Origin: Ferribacterium limneticum
Lineage (GTDB): Bacteria > Pseudomonadota > Gammaproteobacteria > Burkholderiales > Rhodocyclaceae
Assembly: GCF_020510565.1 (NCBI RefSeq)
Contig: NZ_CP075189.1
Span: 3,772,501 to 3,836,500 of the forward strand
DNA length: 64,000 bases
Direction: 5' to 3'
Shown here: piece by piece, positions 17,615-27,150 of the stretch
Numbering within the stretch: the first letter of the stretch is position 1
Layout: each line of letters begins with the position of its first letter
Translations under genes and position numbers: made by a program
The notes under the pieces: generated by a model
What the model was told of the DNA's origin: nothing
The model's input: the letters and a program-made list of their open reading frames with translations, nothing else
Databases searched by the model: none

Positions 17615-18562
17615 ATGGCGCAACAAGCCAATCAGCCGTTACCGAACGGCCACCTGCTAGAAGAGTACACAATAGACCGCCAGCTTTCGCTCGGCGGCTT
17701 TTCTATTGTCTATTTGGCGACTGATCAGGCCGGGCGACAGGTCGCGATCAAGGAATACCTGCCCAACAGCCTGGCCCTGCGCACGCGCGGGGATATCAAC
17801 CCGGTCATTACGGCCGAACACCTGGGCGCCTTTCGCTACGGCATGAAGTGCTTCTTCGAGGAAGGCCGCGCCCTGGCCCGCCTGTCGCACCCCAACGTGA
17901 TCCGCGTTTTGAACTTTTTTCGCGCCAACGATACGGTTTATATGGTCATGGAGTACGAACACGGCCGGACGCTGCAGGAATTCATCCAGAAACATCAGGG
18001 GCACATTTCCGAGCGCTTCATGCGCGGGGTGTTCACCCGCATGCTCAACGGCCTGCGCGAAGTGCATTCGAACAAGCTGCTGCATCTCGACCTCAAGCCG
18101 TCGAACATTTATTTGCGTGGCGACAACACGCCGGTCCTCATCGACTTCGGCGCCGCCCGCCAGACCTTGATTACCGATCAGCCCATCCTCAAGCCGATGT
18201 ACACCCCCGGCTTCGCCTCGCCCGAGCACTACGGTTCGCGCAAGGATCTAGGGCCATGGAGCGACATCTACAGCGTCGGCGCCTCGATGTATGCCTGCCT
18301 GGCCGGCAGCGCACCGCAAGCCGCCGATGCGCGCATGAAGAAGGACACCCTGGCGCCGGCCATGATGCGCTGGGACGGCCAGTTCTCGGACCGCCTGCTT
18401 GAGATCATCGACTGGTGCCTCAACCTCAACCATCTTTACCGTCCGCAAAGCGTTTTTGCCCTGCAAAAGGCGCTCGTCGAGACCGTCACCCCACCCCGCC
18501 CGAAGCCGTCACCGAGCTGGATTGGCCGCTTCGTCGATAAACTCAGGAAGCCGATGCAATGA
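17615..18562 (+). CDS. Hanks-type serine/threonine protein kinase
   Basis: A 315-residue soluble eukaryotic-like kinase. The glycine-rich loop is SLGGFSIVYLA, the ATP lysine lies in VAIKEYLP, the catalytic loop is HLDLKPSN and the metal-binding motif is DFGAAR; APE appears as ASPEHYG. There is no transmembrane helix or PASTA/sensor domain, so it probably acts in the cytoplasm. Its 3' end overlaps the PP2C gene by 4 bp, so the two form a kinase/phosphatase switch. Targets are unknown. Confidence 0.92.
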   Translation: MAQQANQPLPNGHLLEEYTIDRQLSLGGFSIVYLATDQAGRQVAIKEYLPNSLALRTRGDINPVITAEHLGAFRYGMKCFFEEGRALARLSHPNVIRVLNFFRANDTVYMVMEYEHGRTLQEFIQKHQGHISERFMRGVFTRMLNGLREVHSNKLLHLDLKPSNIYLRGDNTPVLIDFGAARQTLITDQPILKPMYTPGFASPEHYGSRKDLGPWSDIYSVGASMYACLAGSAPQAADARMKKDTLAPAMMRWDGQFSDRLLEIIDWCLNLNHLYRPQSVFALQKALVETVTPPRPKPSPSWIGRFVDKLRKPMQ

Positions 18563-19476
18563 GATTCACCATTTATCAGGAAAGCCGTCAGGGTGGCCGC
18601 GCCAACAACGAGGACCGGACGACCTATTGCTACTCGCGCGATGCCCTGTTGATGGTCGTTGCCGATGGTATGGGTGGGCATCACTACGGTGAAATCGCCG
18701 CCCAGATTGCGGTTCAGACGCTGGCCGATGCATTCCAGCGCGAAGCGCGCCCGGTGCTCGGCGACCCCTTCCGCTTTCTGCAAAAGGGCATGACCAACGC
18801 CCACCACGCCATTCTCGACTACACCGCCCGCCATCGCCTCAAGGACACGCCGCGCACCACCTGCGTCGCCTGCATCGTCCAGGACAACGTCGCCTACTGG
18901 GCGCATGCCGGCGATTCGCGGCTCTATCTGATCCGCGAAGGCAAGGTCATCACCCAGACCAAGGATCATTCGCGCATCCGCCTGCTCGTCGAGGAAGGCA
19001 TGATCACCGAAGCGCAGGCCGTCTTTCATCCGGACCGCAACAAGATCTACAGCTGCCTGGGCAGCCCGCATCCGCCGGAAATCGAGTTTTCGCGCAAGAC
19101 GCCGCTCGCTCATGGCGACGTCGTCCTGCTTGCCACGGATGGCCTGTGGGGCGAAATGTCCGGCGAGATGATGGCTGTCGCGCTGAAGGGCTCCAACCTG
19201 CTGCAAGTCGTGCCGATGCTGCTCAATCAGGCCGAACTCAAGGGCGGCGCCCACGGCGACAACCTGTCCGTCGTCGCCGTGCGCTGGGAGGACGCCTACG
19301 TCGAAACGGCGAGCAGCGCCATTTCGACCCAGACAATGACCCAGGACGAAGTCACCACGCGCCTCGACGAATTCGGCCGCAACCCGGCCTACAAGAGCGA
19401 CCTCAGCGACGACGAAATCGAGCTGGCGATCGAGGAAATCCGCTCCGCCATCGACAAATACACCCCGAAAAAATGA
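18559..19476 (+). CDS. PP2C-family serine/threonine phosphatase
   Basis: A 305-residue PPM/PP2C phosphatase. Metal-binding motifs include [13 protein letters not shown] near the N-terminus, [10 protein letters not shown] and the later [12 protein letters not shown]. About 60 residues after the catalytic core are unassigned, polar and acidic. It is translationally coupled to the upstream Ser/Thr kinase and should reverse its phosphorylations. RNase PH follows after 8 bp, so this signalling pair may share a transcript with rph-rdgB-hemW. Confidence 0.92.
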   Translation: MRFTIYQESRQGGRANNEDRTTYCYSRDALLMVVADGMGGHHYGEIAAQIAVQTLADAFQREARPVLGDPFRFLQKGMTNAHHAILDYTARHRLKDTPRTTCVACIVQDNVAYWAHAGDSRLYLIREGKVITQTKDHSRIRLLVEEGMITEAQAVFHPDRNKIYSCLGSPHPPEIEFSRKTPLAHGDVVLLATDGLWGEMSGEMMAVALKGSNLLQVVPMLLNQAELKGGAHGDNLSVVAVRWEDAYVETASSAISTQTMTQDEVTTRLDEFGRNPAYKSDLSDDEIELAIEEIRSAIDKYTPKK

Positions 19477-19484
19477 GGAACACC

Positions 19485-20201
19485 ATGCGCCCCAGCCAAC
19501 GCCAGCCGGATCAACTCCGCACCGTCAAGATCACCCGCAATTTCACGCGCCATGCCGAAGGCTCGGTGCTCATCGAAATGGGCGACACCCGCGTGCTGTG
19601 CACGGCCAGCGTCGAAGAAAACCTGCCGCCGTTTCTGCGCGGCAAGGGGCAGGGCTGGGTCACCGCCGAGTACGGCATGCTGCCGCGCGCCACGCACACC
19701 CGCTCGTCGCGCGAAGCGGCCAAGGGCAAGCAGACCGGTCGGACGCAGGAAATCCAGCGCCTGATCGGCCGCAGCCTGCGCGCCGTGACCGACCTCAAGG
19801 CCCTCGGCGAACGCCAGATCACGCTCGACTGCGACGTCCTGCAGGCCGACGGCGGCACCCGCTGCGCCTCGATCACCGGCGCCTGGGTGGCGCTTTATGA
19901 AGCCTGCGAAGGACTGGTCAAGGCTGGCAAGCTGCCGGCCAACCCGGTGCGCGACCACGTTGCCGCCATTTCGGTCGGCATCTACAAGGGCGCCCCGGTT
20001 CTCGATCTCGATTATCCGGAAGATTCGGACTGCGATACCGACATGAACGTCGTGATGACCGGCGCTGGCGGCATCGTCGAAATCCAGGGCACAGCGGAGG
20101 GCGAGCCATTCACTCGCGAGCAGATGAGCATGCTCGTCGACCTCGCCACCATGGGCATCCGTCAGCTCACCGCCGCCCAGCAAAGCGCCCTGGCTGAGTG
20201 A
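19485..20201 (+). CDS. rph: Ribonuclease PH
   Basis: A 238-residue phosphorolytic 3'-5' exoribonuclease that trims tRNA precursors. The sequence has [31 protein letters not shown] and the phosphate-binding segment [20 protein letters not shown]. It appears full length, unlike the truncated form in E. coli K-12. The ATG at 19485 follows a GAGGA ribosome-binding site. It is followed closely by rdgB. Confidence 0.97.
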   Translation: MRPSQRQPDQLRTVKITRNFTRHAEGSVLIEMGDTRVLCTASVEENLPPFLRGKGQGWVTAEYGMLPRATHTRSSREAAKGKQTGRTQEIQRLIGRSLRAVTDLKALGERQITLDCDVLQADGGTRCASITGAWVALYEACEGLVKAGKLPANPVRDHVAAISVGIYKGAPVLDLDYPEDSDCDTDMNVVMTGAGGIVEIQGTAEGEPFTREQMSMLVDLATMGIRQLTAAQQSALAE

Positions 20202-20211
20202 GAGTTACGGC

Positions 20212-20799
20212 ATGAAAAAGCTCGTCCTCGCCTCGAACAACGCAAAAAAAATGAAGGAGCTCAACTCGCTGCTGGCACCGCTTGGCTTCGAAGTCATTCC
20301 GCAAGGCCAGTTGGGCATTCCGGAAGCCGAAGAGCCGCATTGCACCTTTGTTGAAAACGCCCTGGCCAAGGCTCGCCATGCCGCTGAAGCCTCCGGTTTA
20401 CCGGCGCTGGCTGACGACTCCGGCCTGTGCGTCGCCGCCCTCGGCGGCGCGCCCGGCGTCTATTCGGCCCGCTATGCCGGCGAGCCGAAATCGGATGCGC
20501 GCAACAACGAAAAACTGCTCGCCGACCTCGCCGGACAAACCGACCGCCGGGCCCATTTCGCCTGCGTTCTTGTCCTCGTTCGTTCAGCCAACGATCCGCA
20601 GCCGATCATCGCCGAAGGCGAGTGGCACGGCACCATTCTTGAAGCCCAGCGCGGCGCCGACGGCTTCGGCTACGACCCGCTGTTCTACGTGCCGACGCAC
20701 TGCCAGACGGCGGCCGAACTCGACGGTGCAATCAAGAACCAGCTATCGCATCGCGGCCAGGCCATGCAGAAACTGATTGCCCGCCTGCCGACGCTGTAA
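20212..20799 (+). CDS. rdgB: XTP/dITP pyrophosphatase
   Basis: A 195-residue house-cleaning nucleotide hydrolase that removes ITP, dITP and XTP. Family motifs are VLASNNAKKMKEL at the N-terminus, LADDSGLCV in the middle and GADGFGYDPLFY near the end. It lies between rph and hemW, a common proteobacterial order. Confidence 0.96.
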   Translation: MKKLVLASNNAKKMKELNSLLAPLGFEVIPQGQLGIPEAEEPHCTFVENALAKARHAAEASGLPALADDSGLCVAALGGAPGVYSARYAGEPKSDARNNEKLLADLAGQTDRRAHFACVLVLVRSANDPQPIIAEGEWHGTILEAQRGADGFGYDPLFYVPTHCQTAAELDGAIKNQLSHRGQAMQKLIARLPTL

Positions 20800-20802
20800 A
20801 CC

Positions 20803-21999
20803 GTGGCCCGCACAATTCCCATTTTTAGCCAAAATTTCCGGTCGACCGTAGCACCGCTCGAATTCCGCGTTTCCCCACCCTTGGCGCTCTACGTCCATGT
20901 GCCATGGTGCGTACAGAAGTGCCCGTATTGCGATTTCAACTCGCATGAGGCGAACGGGATGATTCCTGAGCGCGAATACGTCGATGCGCTGATCGCCGAC
21001 CTGCAATCCACCCTGCCTTTGATCTGGGGCAGGCCCGTAGTCAGCGTTTTCTTCGGCGGCGGCACGCCCAGCCTGCTCTCGCCGGCCGCCATCGACGAAC
21101 TGATCGCCGCCTTCCGGGCGCTGGCCATGCTGGCGCCGGACGCCGAGATCACGCTCGAAGCCAATCCGGGCACCGTCGAGGCCGAGAAGTTTGCCGGCTT
21201 CCGCGCGGCCGGCGTCAATCGCCTGTCGCTCGGCATCCAGAGCTTCAACGACGATCATCTGAAAGCCCTCGGCCGCATCCACGGCGCCGCCGAAGCCAAG
21301 CGGGCCGCGCAACTTGCCGGCGAGCATTTCGACTCGTTCAATCTCGACCTGATGTACGGTCTGCCCGGCCAAACGCATGAGCAAGCGCTCGCTGACGTCG
21401 AAACGGCGCTGAGCTTTTCGCCTTCGCATCTCTCCTGTTACCAACTGACCCTCGAGCCGAACACCCGCTTCGCCGCCTTCCCGCCCGAACTACCGGAAGG
21501 AGACATCTGCGCCGACATGCAAGAGAGCATCGAGGCCCGGCTGGCTGCTGCCGGCTACGCCAATTACGAAACCTCGGCCTTCGCCCAGCGCGGCAAGCAG
21601 TGCAAACACAACCTCAATTACTGGTATTTCGGCGACTACCTCGGCATCGGCGCCGGGGCCCATTCGAAATTGACTTTGCACGACCGCGTCCTGCGCCAGA
21701 TGCGCTGGAAACACCCGAAGGCTTACCTCGACAATATCCGCAGCGGCAATGCCGTGCAGGAAGACACCCAGGTTGAGGCCAAGAGCCTGCCTTTCGAATT
21801 CATGATGAACGCGCTGCGTCTGGCCGACGGCTTTCATCCATCGTTATACGAAGCGCGCACTGCCCAGCCGATGATCGGTATCCAGTCGGAACTGAAGGCG
21901 GCCGAGGCCGACGGACTTCTCGTCGTCGGCCCGGAAAAGATTGCGCCGACCGCGAAGGGTCGGCGCTTTTTGAACGTCCTGCTCGAACGTTTTCTTTAG
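20803..21999 (+). CDS. hemW: Radical SAM haem chaperone/coproporphyrinogen-like protein HemW
   Basis: A 398-residue radical SAM protein. The cluster motif CVQKCPYCDFNSH is present and includes the extra cysteine typical of HemW; PGTVEA and FGGGTPSLL are also conserved. HemW is considered a haem-trafficking protein rather than an oxygen-independent coproporphyrinogen oxidase. The start is uncertain: GTG 20803 makes residues 5-17 (IPIFSQNFRSTVA) from a 38-bp motif copy, while a TTG at 20881 would leave the motif in the leader. It overlaps the convergent YidB-like gene by 4 bp. Confidence 0.92.
   Translation: MARTIPIFSQNFRSTVAPLEFRVSPPLALYVHVPWCVQKCPYCDFNSHEANGMIPEREYVDALIADLQSTLPLIWGRPVVSVFFGGGTPSLLSPAAIDELIAAFRALAMLAPDAEITLEANPGTVEAEKFAGFRAAGVNRLSLGIQSFNDDHLKALGRIHGAAEAKRAAQLAGEHFDSFNLDLMYGLPGQTHEQALADVETALSFSPSHLSCYQLTLEPNTRFAAFPPELPEGDICADMQESIEARLAAAGYANYETSAFAQRGKQCKHNLNYWYFGDYLGIGAGAHSKLTLHDRVLRQMRWKHPKAYLDNIRSGNAVQEDTQVEAKSLPFEFMMNALRLADGFHPSLYEARTAQPMIGIQSELKAAEADGLLVVGPEKIAPTAKGRRFLNVLLERFL
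20816..20853 (+). repeat. 38-bp dispersed motif, copy 5 (hemW 5' end)
   Basis: Left arm TTCCCATTTTTAGCC, then AAAATTTCC, then core variant GGTCGACCGTAGCA (C for T in the core). It lies in the leader or first codons of hemW. Confidence 0.85.
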
Positions 22000-22406
22000 C
22001 TGAACAAGCCGCCTTTTTTCAGCATATCCAGGCCTTGAGCCAGCAGATCGCCGCCTTCGGGAACCTGGCCATTCGGGGTCAGCTTGTCGACTACTTGTGG
22101 CAGTAGATCGGCCAGACCGCCCGACGCTTGCTCCGCCGACATACCCAGTTGCGCAGCAATGTCCTGCAGCTTGCCACCGCCAAGGACAGCCTGAATCTGT
22201 TCGGCCGAAATCGGCAGATTCTGGCCGGTTGAAACCCATGAATTGACAATATTGCCCAGCCCCCCCTGCTGGAAGGACTGGACCAGCCCACCCAGACCGC
22301 CCGACTGCGGGTTGTTGATCAGCTGCATGACGATATTCAGCAGCGGGCTTTCGCCACCGGATTGCCCACCCGCCAATGCACCAACGACCGAATCAAGAAG
22401 ACCCAT
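21996..22406 (-). CDS. YidB-family protein (DUF937)
   Basis: A 136-residue glycine-rich protein starting MGLLDSVVGALAGG, with repeated LGGLV/GLGNIV turns and an ISAEQIQAVLG segment. This matches YidB/DUF937 proteins, whose biochemical role is not established. No signal peptide is seen. The start at 22406 has AGAGAAAAT upstream. It is a single-gene unit converging on hemW. Confidence 0.85.
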   Translation of the reverse strand: MGLLDSVVGALAGGQSGGESPLLNIVMQLINNPQSGGLGGLVQSFQQGGLGNIVNSWVSTGQNLPISAEQIQAVLGGGKLQDIAAQLGMSAEQASGGLADLLPQVVDKLTPNGQVPEGGDLLAQGLDMLKKGGLFS

Positions 22407-22483
22407 GATTTTCTCTCCACAAGGAATTAGGTTAGGCCATCCTAATCCATCGGCATGACACCGATTGTGAATATTTGCGAAAG

Positions 22484-22502
22484 GCTGCTTGTTAGGCAGC
22501 CA
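22484..22502 (-). terminator. Weak hairpin at the end of the ABC-F gene
   Basis: On the minus strand, GGCTGC and GCAGCC arms form a stem followed by TTTCGC. The T run is short and the stem includes the stop codon, so termination is uncertain. Confidence 0.35.
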
Positions 22503-24171
22503 GCTTCTTCTGCGCCGCCGACGCCTCTTCGCGCACCCGCTTGGCCTCGTCGAGCAGGTAGCGCTGGTAGTCCTCCAGATCGCCGTCGAACGGCGCGACA
22601 CCGCCCTTGGAAACTAGCCAGAATTCGTCGCAGACCGAACGGAGCAAGGCGCGGTCGTGGCTGACCAGCATGACGGTGCCTTCGAACTCGTTGAGGGCAA
22701 CGGCGAGTGCTTCGCGGGTGTTGAGGTCGAGGTGGTTGGTCGGTTCGTCGAGCAGCAGCAGGTTCGGGCGCTGCCAGACGATCATGCATAGCACCAGCCG
22801 GGCCTTTTCGCCGCCGCTCATGGTGCCGACGGCCTGCTTGACCATTTCGCCGCCGAAATTGAAAGTGCCGAGGAAATTGCGCAATTCCTGCTCACGGCCC
22901 GGCACGTTGCTGCGGCCGTTGGCAATCGCCTCCTTGGCCAGGCGGACCATGTGTTCGAGCGGCGTGTCCTGCGGGCGCAGCACGTCGAGTTCCTGCTGGG
23001 CGAAGTAGCCGATGTTGAGGCCCTTGCCCTCGGTCAGGTCGCCGCTGATCGCCGCCAATTCGCAAGCGATGGTCTTGACCAGCGTGGACTTGCCCTGGCC
23101 GTTGGCGCCAAGGATGCCGATGCGCTGGCCGGCCATCACCGAGCGGTTGATGCCGCGCACGATAACCGTTGGCGGCGTGCCGGCCGGCGCCTCTTCGGCC
23201 GGCGGATAGCCGATGGTGACGTCCATCATCGAGAGCATCGGGTTGGGCAGGTTCTGCGGTTCCTGGAACTCGAAGGTGAACTCGGCATCGGCCAGCACCG
23301 GCGCGATCTTTTCCATGCGGTCGAGCGCCTTGACCCGGCTCTGGGCCTGCTTGGCCTTGCTGGCCTTGGCCTTGAAGCGGTTGATGAAGGATTGAAGGTG
23401 GGCAATCTTCTCGGCCTGCTTGGCCATCGTTGCCTGCTGGAGCAGCATCTGCTCGGCACGCATATCCTCGAACTTGCTGTAATTGCCGCCGTAGCGGACC
23501 AGTTTGGCGTTGTCGATGTGCAACGTGACGCCGGTGATGGCGTCGAGGAATTCGCGGTCGTGGCTGATCATGACCAGCGTACCCTGATAGCGCTTGAGCC
23601 ACGCCTCCAGCCAGACGAGAGCATCCAAGTCCAAGTGGTTGGTCGGTTCGTCGAGGAGCAGGATGTCGGACGGGCACATCAAGGCGCGGGCCAGTTGCAG
23701 GCGCATGCGCCAGCCGCCGGAGAAGCTGTTGACCGGGTTGTGCAGTTCGGAAACCTTGAAACCGAGACCGAGAATGAGCGACTGGGCGCGCGCTTCGGCA
23801 TCGTGCTCGCCGGCGTCGTTGAGCGCCATGTAGGCTTCGGCCATGCGCATGCCGTCGTCGCTGGCTTCGGCGTCGTGCACCTCGTTGCGGGCGGCGAGCA
23901 GCCTGGTGTCACCGTCGATGACGAAGTCGGTGGCCGATTGCTCGGTTTCCGGCATGTCCTGCGCCACCTGGCCCATCTGCCATTGCTTGGGAATCGAATA
24001 ATCGCCGCCATCCTCATGCAGCGTGCCGTTGAGCAGCGCGAACAACGTCGATTTGCCAGCACCGTTACGCCCGACCAGGCCGACCTTCTCACCGGGATTG
24101 ATGGTGACGGAGGTCTTGTCGAGCAGCACTTTCGAGCTGCGGCGCAGGGTGACGTTCTTGAGGATGATCAT
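22492..24171 (-). CDS. ABC-F family ATP-binding protein (YheS-like)
   Basis: A 559-residue protein with two ABC ATPase domains and no membrane segments. Walker A sites are GRNGAGKSTL near residue 37 and GANGQGKSTL near 345; signatures are SFSGGWRMRL and MSGGEKARLV. A charged linker rich in Lys/Ala (KAKASKAKQAQSR) separates the domains. ABC-F proteins bind the ribosomal E site; the layout suits YheS/EttA-like factors. The ATG at 24171 (MIILKNV) was preferred over an upstream extension because it begins the first ABC domain. Confidence 0.93.
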   Translation of the reverse strand: MIILKNVTLRRSSKVLLDKTSVTINPGEKVGLVGRNGAGKSTLFALLNGTLHEDGGDYSIPKQWQMGQVAQDMPETEQSATDFVIDGDTRLLAARNEVHDAEASDDGMRMAEAYMALNDAGEHDAEARAQSLILGLGFKVSELHNPVNSFSGGWRMRLQLARALMCPSDILLLDEPTNHLDLDALVWLEAWLKRYQGTLVMISHDREFLDAITGVTLHIDNAKLVRYGGNYSKFEDMRAEQMLLQQATMAKQAEKIAHLQSFINRFKAKASKAKQAQSRVKALDRMEKIAPVLADAEFTFEFQEPQNLPNPMLSMMDVTIGYPPAEEAPAGTPPTVIVRGINRSVMAGQRIGILGANGQGKSTLVKTIACELAAISGDLTEGKGLNIGYFAQQELDVLRPQDTPLEHMVRLAKEAIANGRSNVPGREQELRNFLGTFNFGGEMVKQAVGTMSGGEKARLVLCMIVWQRPNLLLLDEPTNHLDLNTREALAVALNEFEGTVMLVSHDRALLRSVCDEFWLVSKGGVAPFDGDLEDYQRYLLDEAKRVREEASAAQKKLAA

Positions 24172-24212
24172 GGGGTATTCGTTTTCTTCAGAGGGTGGGC
24201 GCGGGCGCCCGG

Positions 24213-24617
24213 TCAAGCGGTGATGGTGCCTGGATCAATGTCGCCATCGACATAGAACCAGCGGCCGTCTTCGCGGACGAAGCGGCTGATTTCGTGCAGC
24301 CGATGGCCGCGTCCGGCGATGCGGTAGCGAGCGACGAATTCGACGGTGGCGTGATTTTCATCCTGCTGCGCGCAGCGTTTGATCTCCAGCCCGAGCCATT
24401 TGGTGCCGTCGTCTTCGGCCAGGTCCATGCTGGCCGGGCGGGTCGATGGATGCCAGCTGGCCAGCAGGTAATCTGCCAGCTTGAGTACGTAGGCGCTGTA
24501 GCGCGAACGCATGAGCGCCTCGGGCGTCATTTCATTTTTGGCCGAAAAATGCAGTTGACCGCAGCATTCGGCATAACGCCTGCCGCTGCCGCAGGGGCAG
24601 GCGTCGATGTCTTTCAT
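24213..24617 (-). CDS. ychJ: YchJ-family SEC-C motif protein
   Basis: A 134-residue UPF0225 protein. The N-terminal SEC-C zinc motif CPCGSGRRYAECCG is followed by the family block LMRSRYSAYVL. Residues 20-30 (GQLHFSAKNEM) are encoded by a copy of the 38-bp motif, and the spacing between CC and LMRSRY matches remembered E. coli YchJ. The 3' end of rdgC overlaps the ychJ start by 4 bp, with rdgC downstream. The function is not established. Confidence 0.9.
   Translation of the reverse strand: MKDIDACPCGSGRRYAECCGQLHFSAKNEMTPEALMRSRYSAYVLKLADYLLASWHPSTRPASMDLAEDDGTKWLGLEIKRCAQQDENHATVEFVARYRIAGRGHRLHEISRFVREDGRWFYVDGDIDPGTITA
24529..24566 (+). repeat. 38-bp dispersed motif, copy 6 (inside ychJ)
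   Basis: Left arm ATTTCATTTTTGGCC is perfect. The second A/T tract is GAAAAATGC, and the core is AGTTGACCGCAGCA. It is antisense to ychJ. Confidence 0.88.
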
Positions 24618-25531
24618 TTTTCTTCGACGACCTCGCCGCCCAGCGCGTCGAGCAGTTGCGGCAGGAAACGCGACAGTTCGCCGGTCATCAGCGCGAAATC
24701 GGCGTCGAACTGCTCGTCGGCGTGTTCGGCCGATTTCTCGGCTTCTTCCTTGAGCAGGTCGAGGAAGGCGAGGCGCTTGATTTCCATCTTTTCGCCGAGG
24801 ACGAAGGAAATGCGGTCATCCCAGGTCAGGGCCAGCTTGGTCGGCATCTTGCCGCTGGCCAGATGGGCCTTGATCTCGACACTGATCTCGTCACCATCGA
24901 GCGGATGACGAACGTAACGTACGGCCGCCTTTTCTTCGCCGGCCGCCTTCAGTTCGCAATCGCGGTCGATGGTGAAGCCGGCCGGGGCGTCGCCGCCAGC
25001 CAGCCAATCGGCCATCGCCGCTTGTGGCGAAACCTGGGTATGGAGCATGGTCAGCGGGAAGTCGTCGAGGCAATGACGCAGATGCTCGATGACCTCTTCG
25101 GCCTTGGCCGGGCTACCGGCATCGACGCAGAACCAGCCGTTTTGCGGATCAAGCCAGACGTAGGTCGTGCGGCGGCGAGTGAAGGCGCGCGGCATGAGTT
25201 CTTCCGTGACACGCTCGCGCAGTTCCTTGAGCTGTTTGCGGCCCGGGGCGTAACCCTGCTGGGCTTCGACCAGTTCGGCGCGTTCCTTGACCTCGTCATT
25301 GACCACCGACGACGGCAGCAGGCGCTGCTCGACGCTCAGGGCAATCATCCACTGCTGGCCGAGCGAATAGACCAGCGCGCCATCGCGGCGCGGCGATACC
25401 CAGCCCCGGCTCATCGGCTGGTTGCTCGGGCACTTCACGAACGGGCCGCGGGCCAGTTGTTCATCAAATTTGGCGAGGTCGATATTCCACGGCGTCGGCA
25501 GGCGGTAAAGCTGGAGATTACGGAACCACAT
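24614..25531 (-). CDS. rdgC: Recombination-associated protein RdgC
   Basis: A 305-residue nucleoid-associated, ring-forming DNA-binding protein that modulates RecA. The N-terminus MWFRNLQLYRLPTPW is diagnostic, and the conserved SRGWVSPR lies near residue 45. It overlaps ychJ by 4 bp. In Neisseria, RdgC influences pilin recombination, which matters if the window's 38-bp motif is tied to DNA uptake; that link is speculation. Confidence 0.95.
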   Translation of the reverse strand: MWFRNLQLYRLPTPWNIDLAKFDEQLARGPFVKCPSNQPMSRGWVSPRRDGALVYSLGQQWMIALSVEQRLLPSSVVNDEVKERAELVEAQQGYAPGRKQLKELRERVTEELMPRAFTRRRTTYVWLDPQNGWFCVDAGSPAKAEEVIEHLRHCLDDFPLTMLHTQVSPQAAMADWLAGGDAPAGFTIDRDCELKAAGEEKAAVRYVRHPLDGDEISVEIKAHLASGKMPTKLALTWDDRISFVLGEKMEIKRLAFLDLLKEEAEKSAEHADEQFDADFALMTGELSRFLPQLLDALGGEVVEEK

Positions 25532-25672
25532 GAATCATTCCCGGTTTGCTGTCATTGAGGCGCGAGAGTTTAACAGCCCGCCAACGTCGGCGCATGACGA
25601 GGCGACGACTAGCACCCGGACACGCATCGCCAAAGCCCTGAACAGGCGGCCATCTTGCTCGGCAAAAATAAA

Positions 25673-25700
25673 AATGCCGGCATCGCTGGATGCCGGCATT
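25673..25700 (-). terminator. Terminator of the dihaem cytochrome c gene
   Basis: A 12-bp perfect stem AATGCCGGCATC / GATGCCGGCATT with a 4-base loop. On the minus strand it is followed by a T-rich run (TTTTTATTTTTG). Confidence 0.85.
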
Positions 25701-25733
25701 TCGCCATTTCGAGCGGCCACAGGCCGCCGGAGA

Positions 25734-26354
25734 TTACTTGGCCGGTGCAGCGCCGCCCGTCTTGCTGACCATGAACTCGACGGCGGCCTTCATTTCGACA
25801 TCGCTCAGATTGGCCAGACCACCACGGGCCGGCATCGAGTTGTGGCCGTTGATCGCGGACTTGATCAAAGGATCGACGCCATTTTGCAGACGCGGTTTCC
25901 AGTCGTTCATGTCACCCAGTTTCGGCGCGCCCTGTTTGCCACTGGTGTGACATTCCTGGCAGCGTTCCTTGACCACCTGTTCGCCAGTACGCGACTTCGC
26001 GGCCTTGGCGGCCTTCTTCGCATCGGCGGCCTTGCCGCCGCTGACCATGTAACCGACGGCGCGGGTCATCTCGAGATCGGACAACGCGGCCTGACCGCCG
26101 TGGGCCGGCATGTTGCGAACGCCACTGATGGCATTCTGCGTCAACTTGTCCAGGCCCTTGGCGGCGCGTTCGGCCCAGGCTGCCTGATCGCCGATCTTGG
26201 GAGCGCCATCCTTGCCGGTCGTATGGCAGGCGGCACAGACCGTATCGACGACTTCCTTGCCGGAACGATCAGCGGCCGATGCCGGGGCAGAAGACAGCGC
26301 AATTACCAGGAAGGGAAGCAACAAACCAGCGGAAGCAATTTTCGTTGTTTTCAT
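25734..26354 (-). CDS. Dihaem cytochrome c (c5/cytochrome c4-like)
   Basis: A 206-residue secreted cytochrome with a Sec signal peptide (cleavage near ASAADR) and two tandem class-I domains. Haem sites are CAACH and CQECH, each followed by a NMPAHGG or SMPARGG segment with the distal Met. It likely shuttles electrons between the bc1 complex and terminal reductases or oxidases. The window holds another c5-type cytochrome at 45402. It has its own terminator and appears monocistronic. Confidence 0.88.
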   Translation of the reverse strand: MKTTKIASAGLLLPFLVIALSSAPASAADRSGKEVVDTVCAACHTTGKDGAPKIGDQAAWAERAAKGLDKLTQNAISGVRNMPAHGGQAALSDLEMTRAVGYMVSGGKAADAKKAAKAAKSRTGEQVVKERCQECHTSGKQGAPKLGDMNDWKPRLQNGVDPLIKSAINGHNSMPARGGLANLSDVEMKAAVEFMVSKTGGAAPAK

Positions 26355-26418
26355 GATTTCCTCATTTTTTCTGACAAATCCCGATTCTCATTCTACTCAG
26401 GCACCATTAATCTGCCAG

Positions 26419-27150
26419 CTATTTTTTGCGGAAAATCACGTCCCAAACGCCATGACCGAGGCGGATACCGCGGTTCTCGAATTTGGTCAGCGGGCGGTAT
26501 TCGGGGCGCGGCGCAAAACCGTCGGCGCTGTTGGCCAAAGTCGGTTCGGCCGAGAGCACTTCCAGCATCTGGTGGGCGTACTCTTCCCAGTCGGTGGCGC
26601 AGTGGAAATAGCCGCCCGGCTTGAGGCGCGAGGCAAGCAGCGCGACGAAGGGCGACTGGATCAGCCGGCGTTTGTTGTGGCGCGCCTTGTGCCATGGATC
26701 GGGGAAGAAAACGTGCACGCCGTCGAGCGAAGCTTCGGGCAGCATGTCGCGGACGACTTCGACGGCGTCATGCTGGCAGATGCGCAGGTTGCTCAGCTCA
26801 CGCTCGGCGATCTGCTTGCACAGCGCGCCAACGCCCGGCACATGCACTTCGACGCCGAGGTAATCGTTATCGCGGTTGGCGTCGGCAATCTTGGCCGTGG
26901 TTTCACCCATGCCGGTGCCGATTTCGAGGATTTTCGGGGCATTTCGACCGTAGACCGTAGCAAGGTCGATGGGCTGCGGGACATAGACGACGCCGATCTT
27001 CGGCATCATCTCGGCGTAGTAGTTTTCCTGCGCCGACGACATGCGGCCGGCGCGGCGGACGTAGCTCTTGATGTGGCCATAGCCCTCACGGCCTTCTTCG
27101 TAGACGCCTTCGCCGACGGCGGCCGGTTGAATCAGGGGGGTATCGCTCAT
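26419..27150 (-). CDS. trmB: tRNA (guanine-N7-)-methyltransferase
   Basis: A 243-residue SAM-dependent enzyme that methylates G46 of tRNA. Motif I is [16 protein letters not shown]; the substrate-binding motif [15 protein letters not shown] is diagnostic for TrmB. It overlaps the thiG stop by 4 bp, so it is coupled to thiS-thiG. A weak match to the 38-bp motif core lies near 26951. Confidence 0.96.
   Translation of the reverse strand: MSDTPLIQPAAVGEGVYEEGREGYGHIKSYVRRAGRMSSAQENYYAEMMPKIGVVYVPQPIDLATVYGRNAPKILEIGTGMGETTAKIADANRDNDYLGVEVHVPGVGALCKQIAERELSNLRICQHDAVEVVRDMLPEASLDGVHVFFPDPWHKARHNKRRLIQSPFVALLASRLKPGGYFHCATDWEEYAHQMLEVLSAEPTLANSADGFAPRPEYRPLTKFENRGIRLGHGVWDVIFRKK
26925..26962 (+). 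repeat. Degenerate 38-bp motif candidate (inside trmB)
   Basis: The right end GACCGTAGCA matches the core tail exactly and there is T-rich sequence upstream, but the GTT of the core is replaced by GTA. It is weak and could be chance. Confidence 0.3.
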
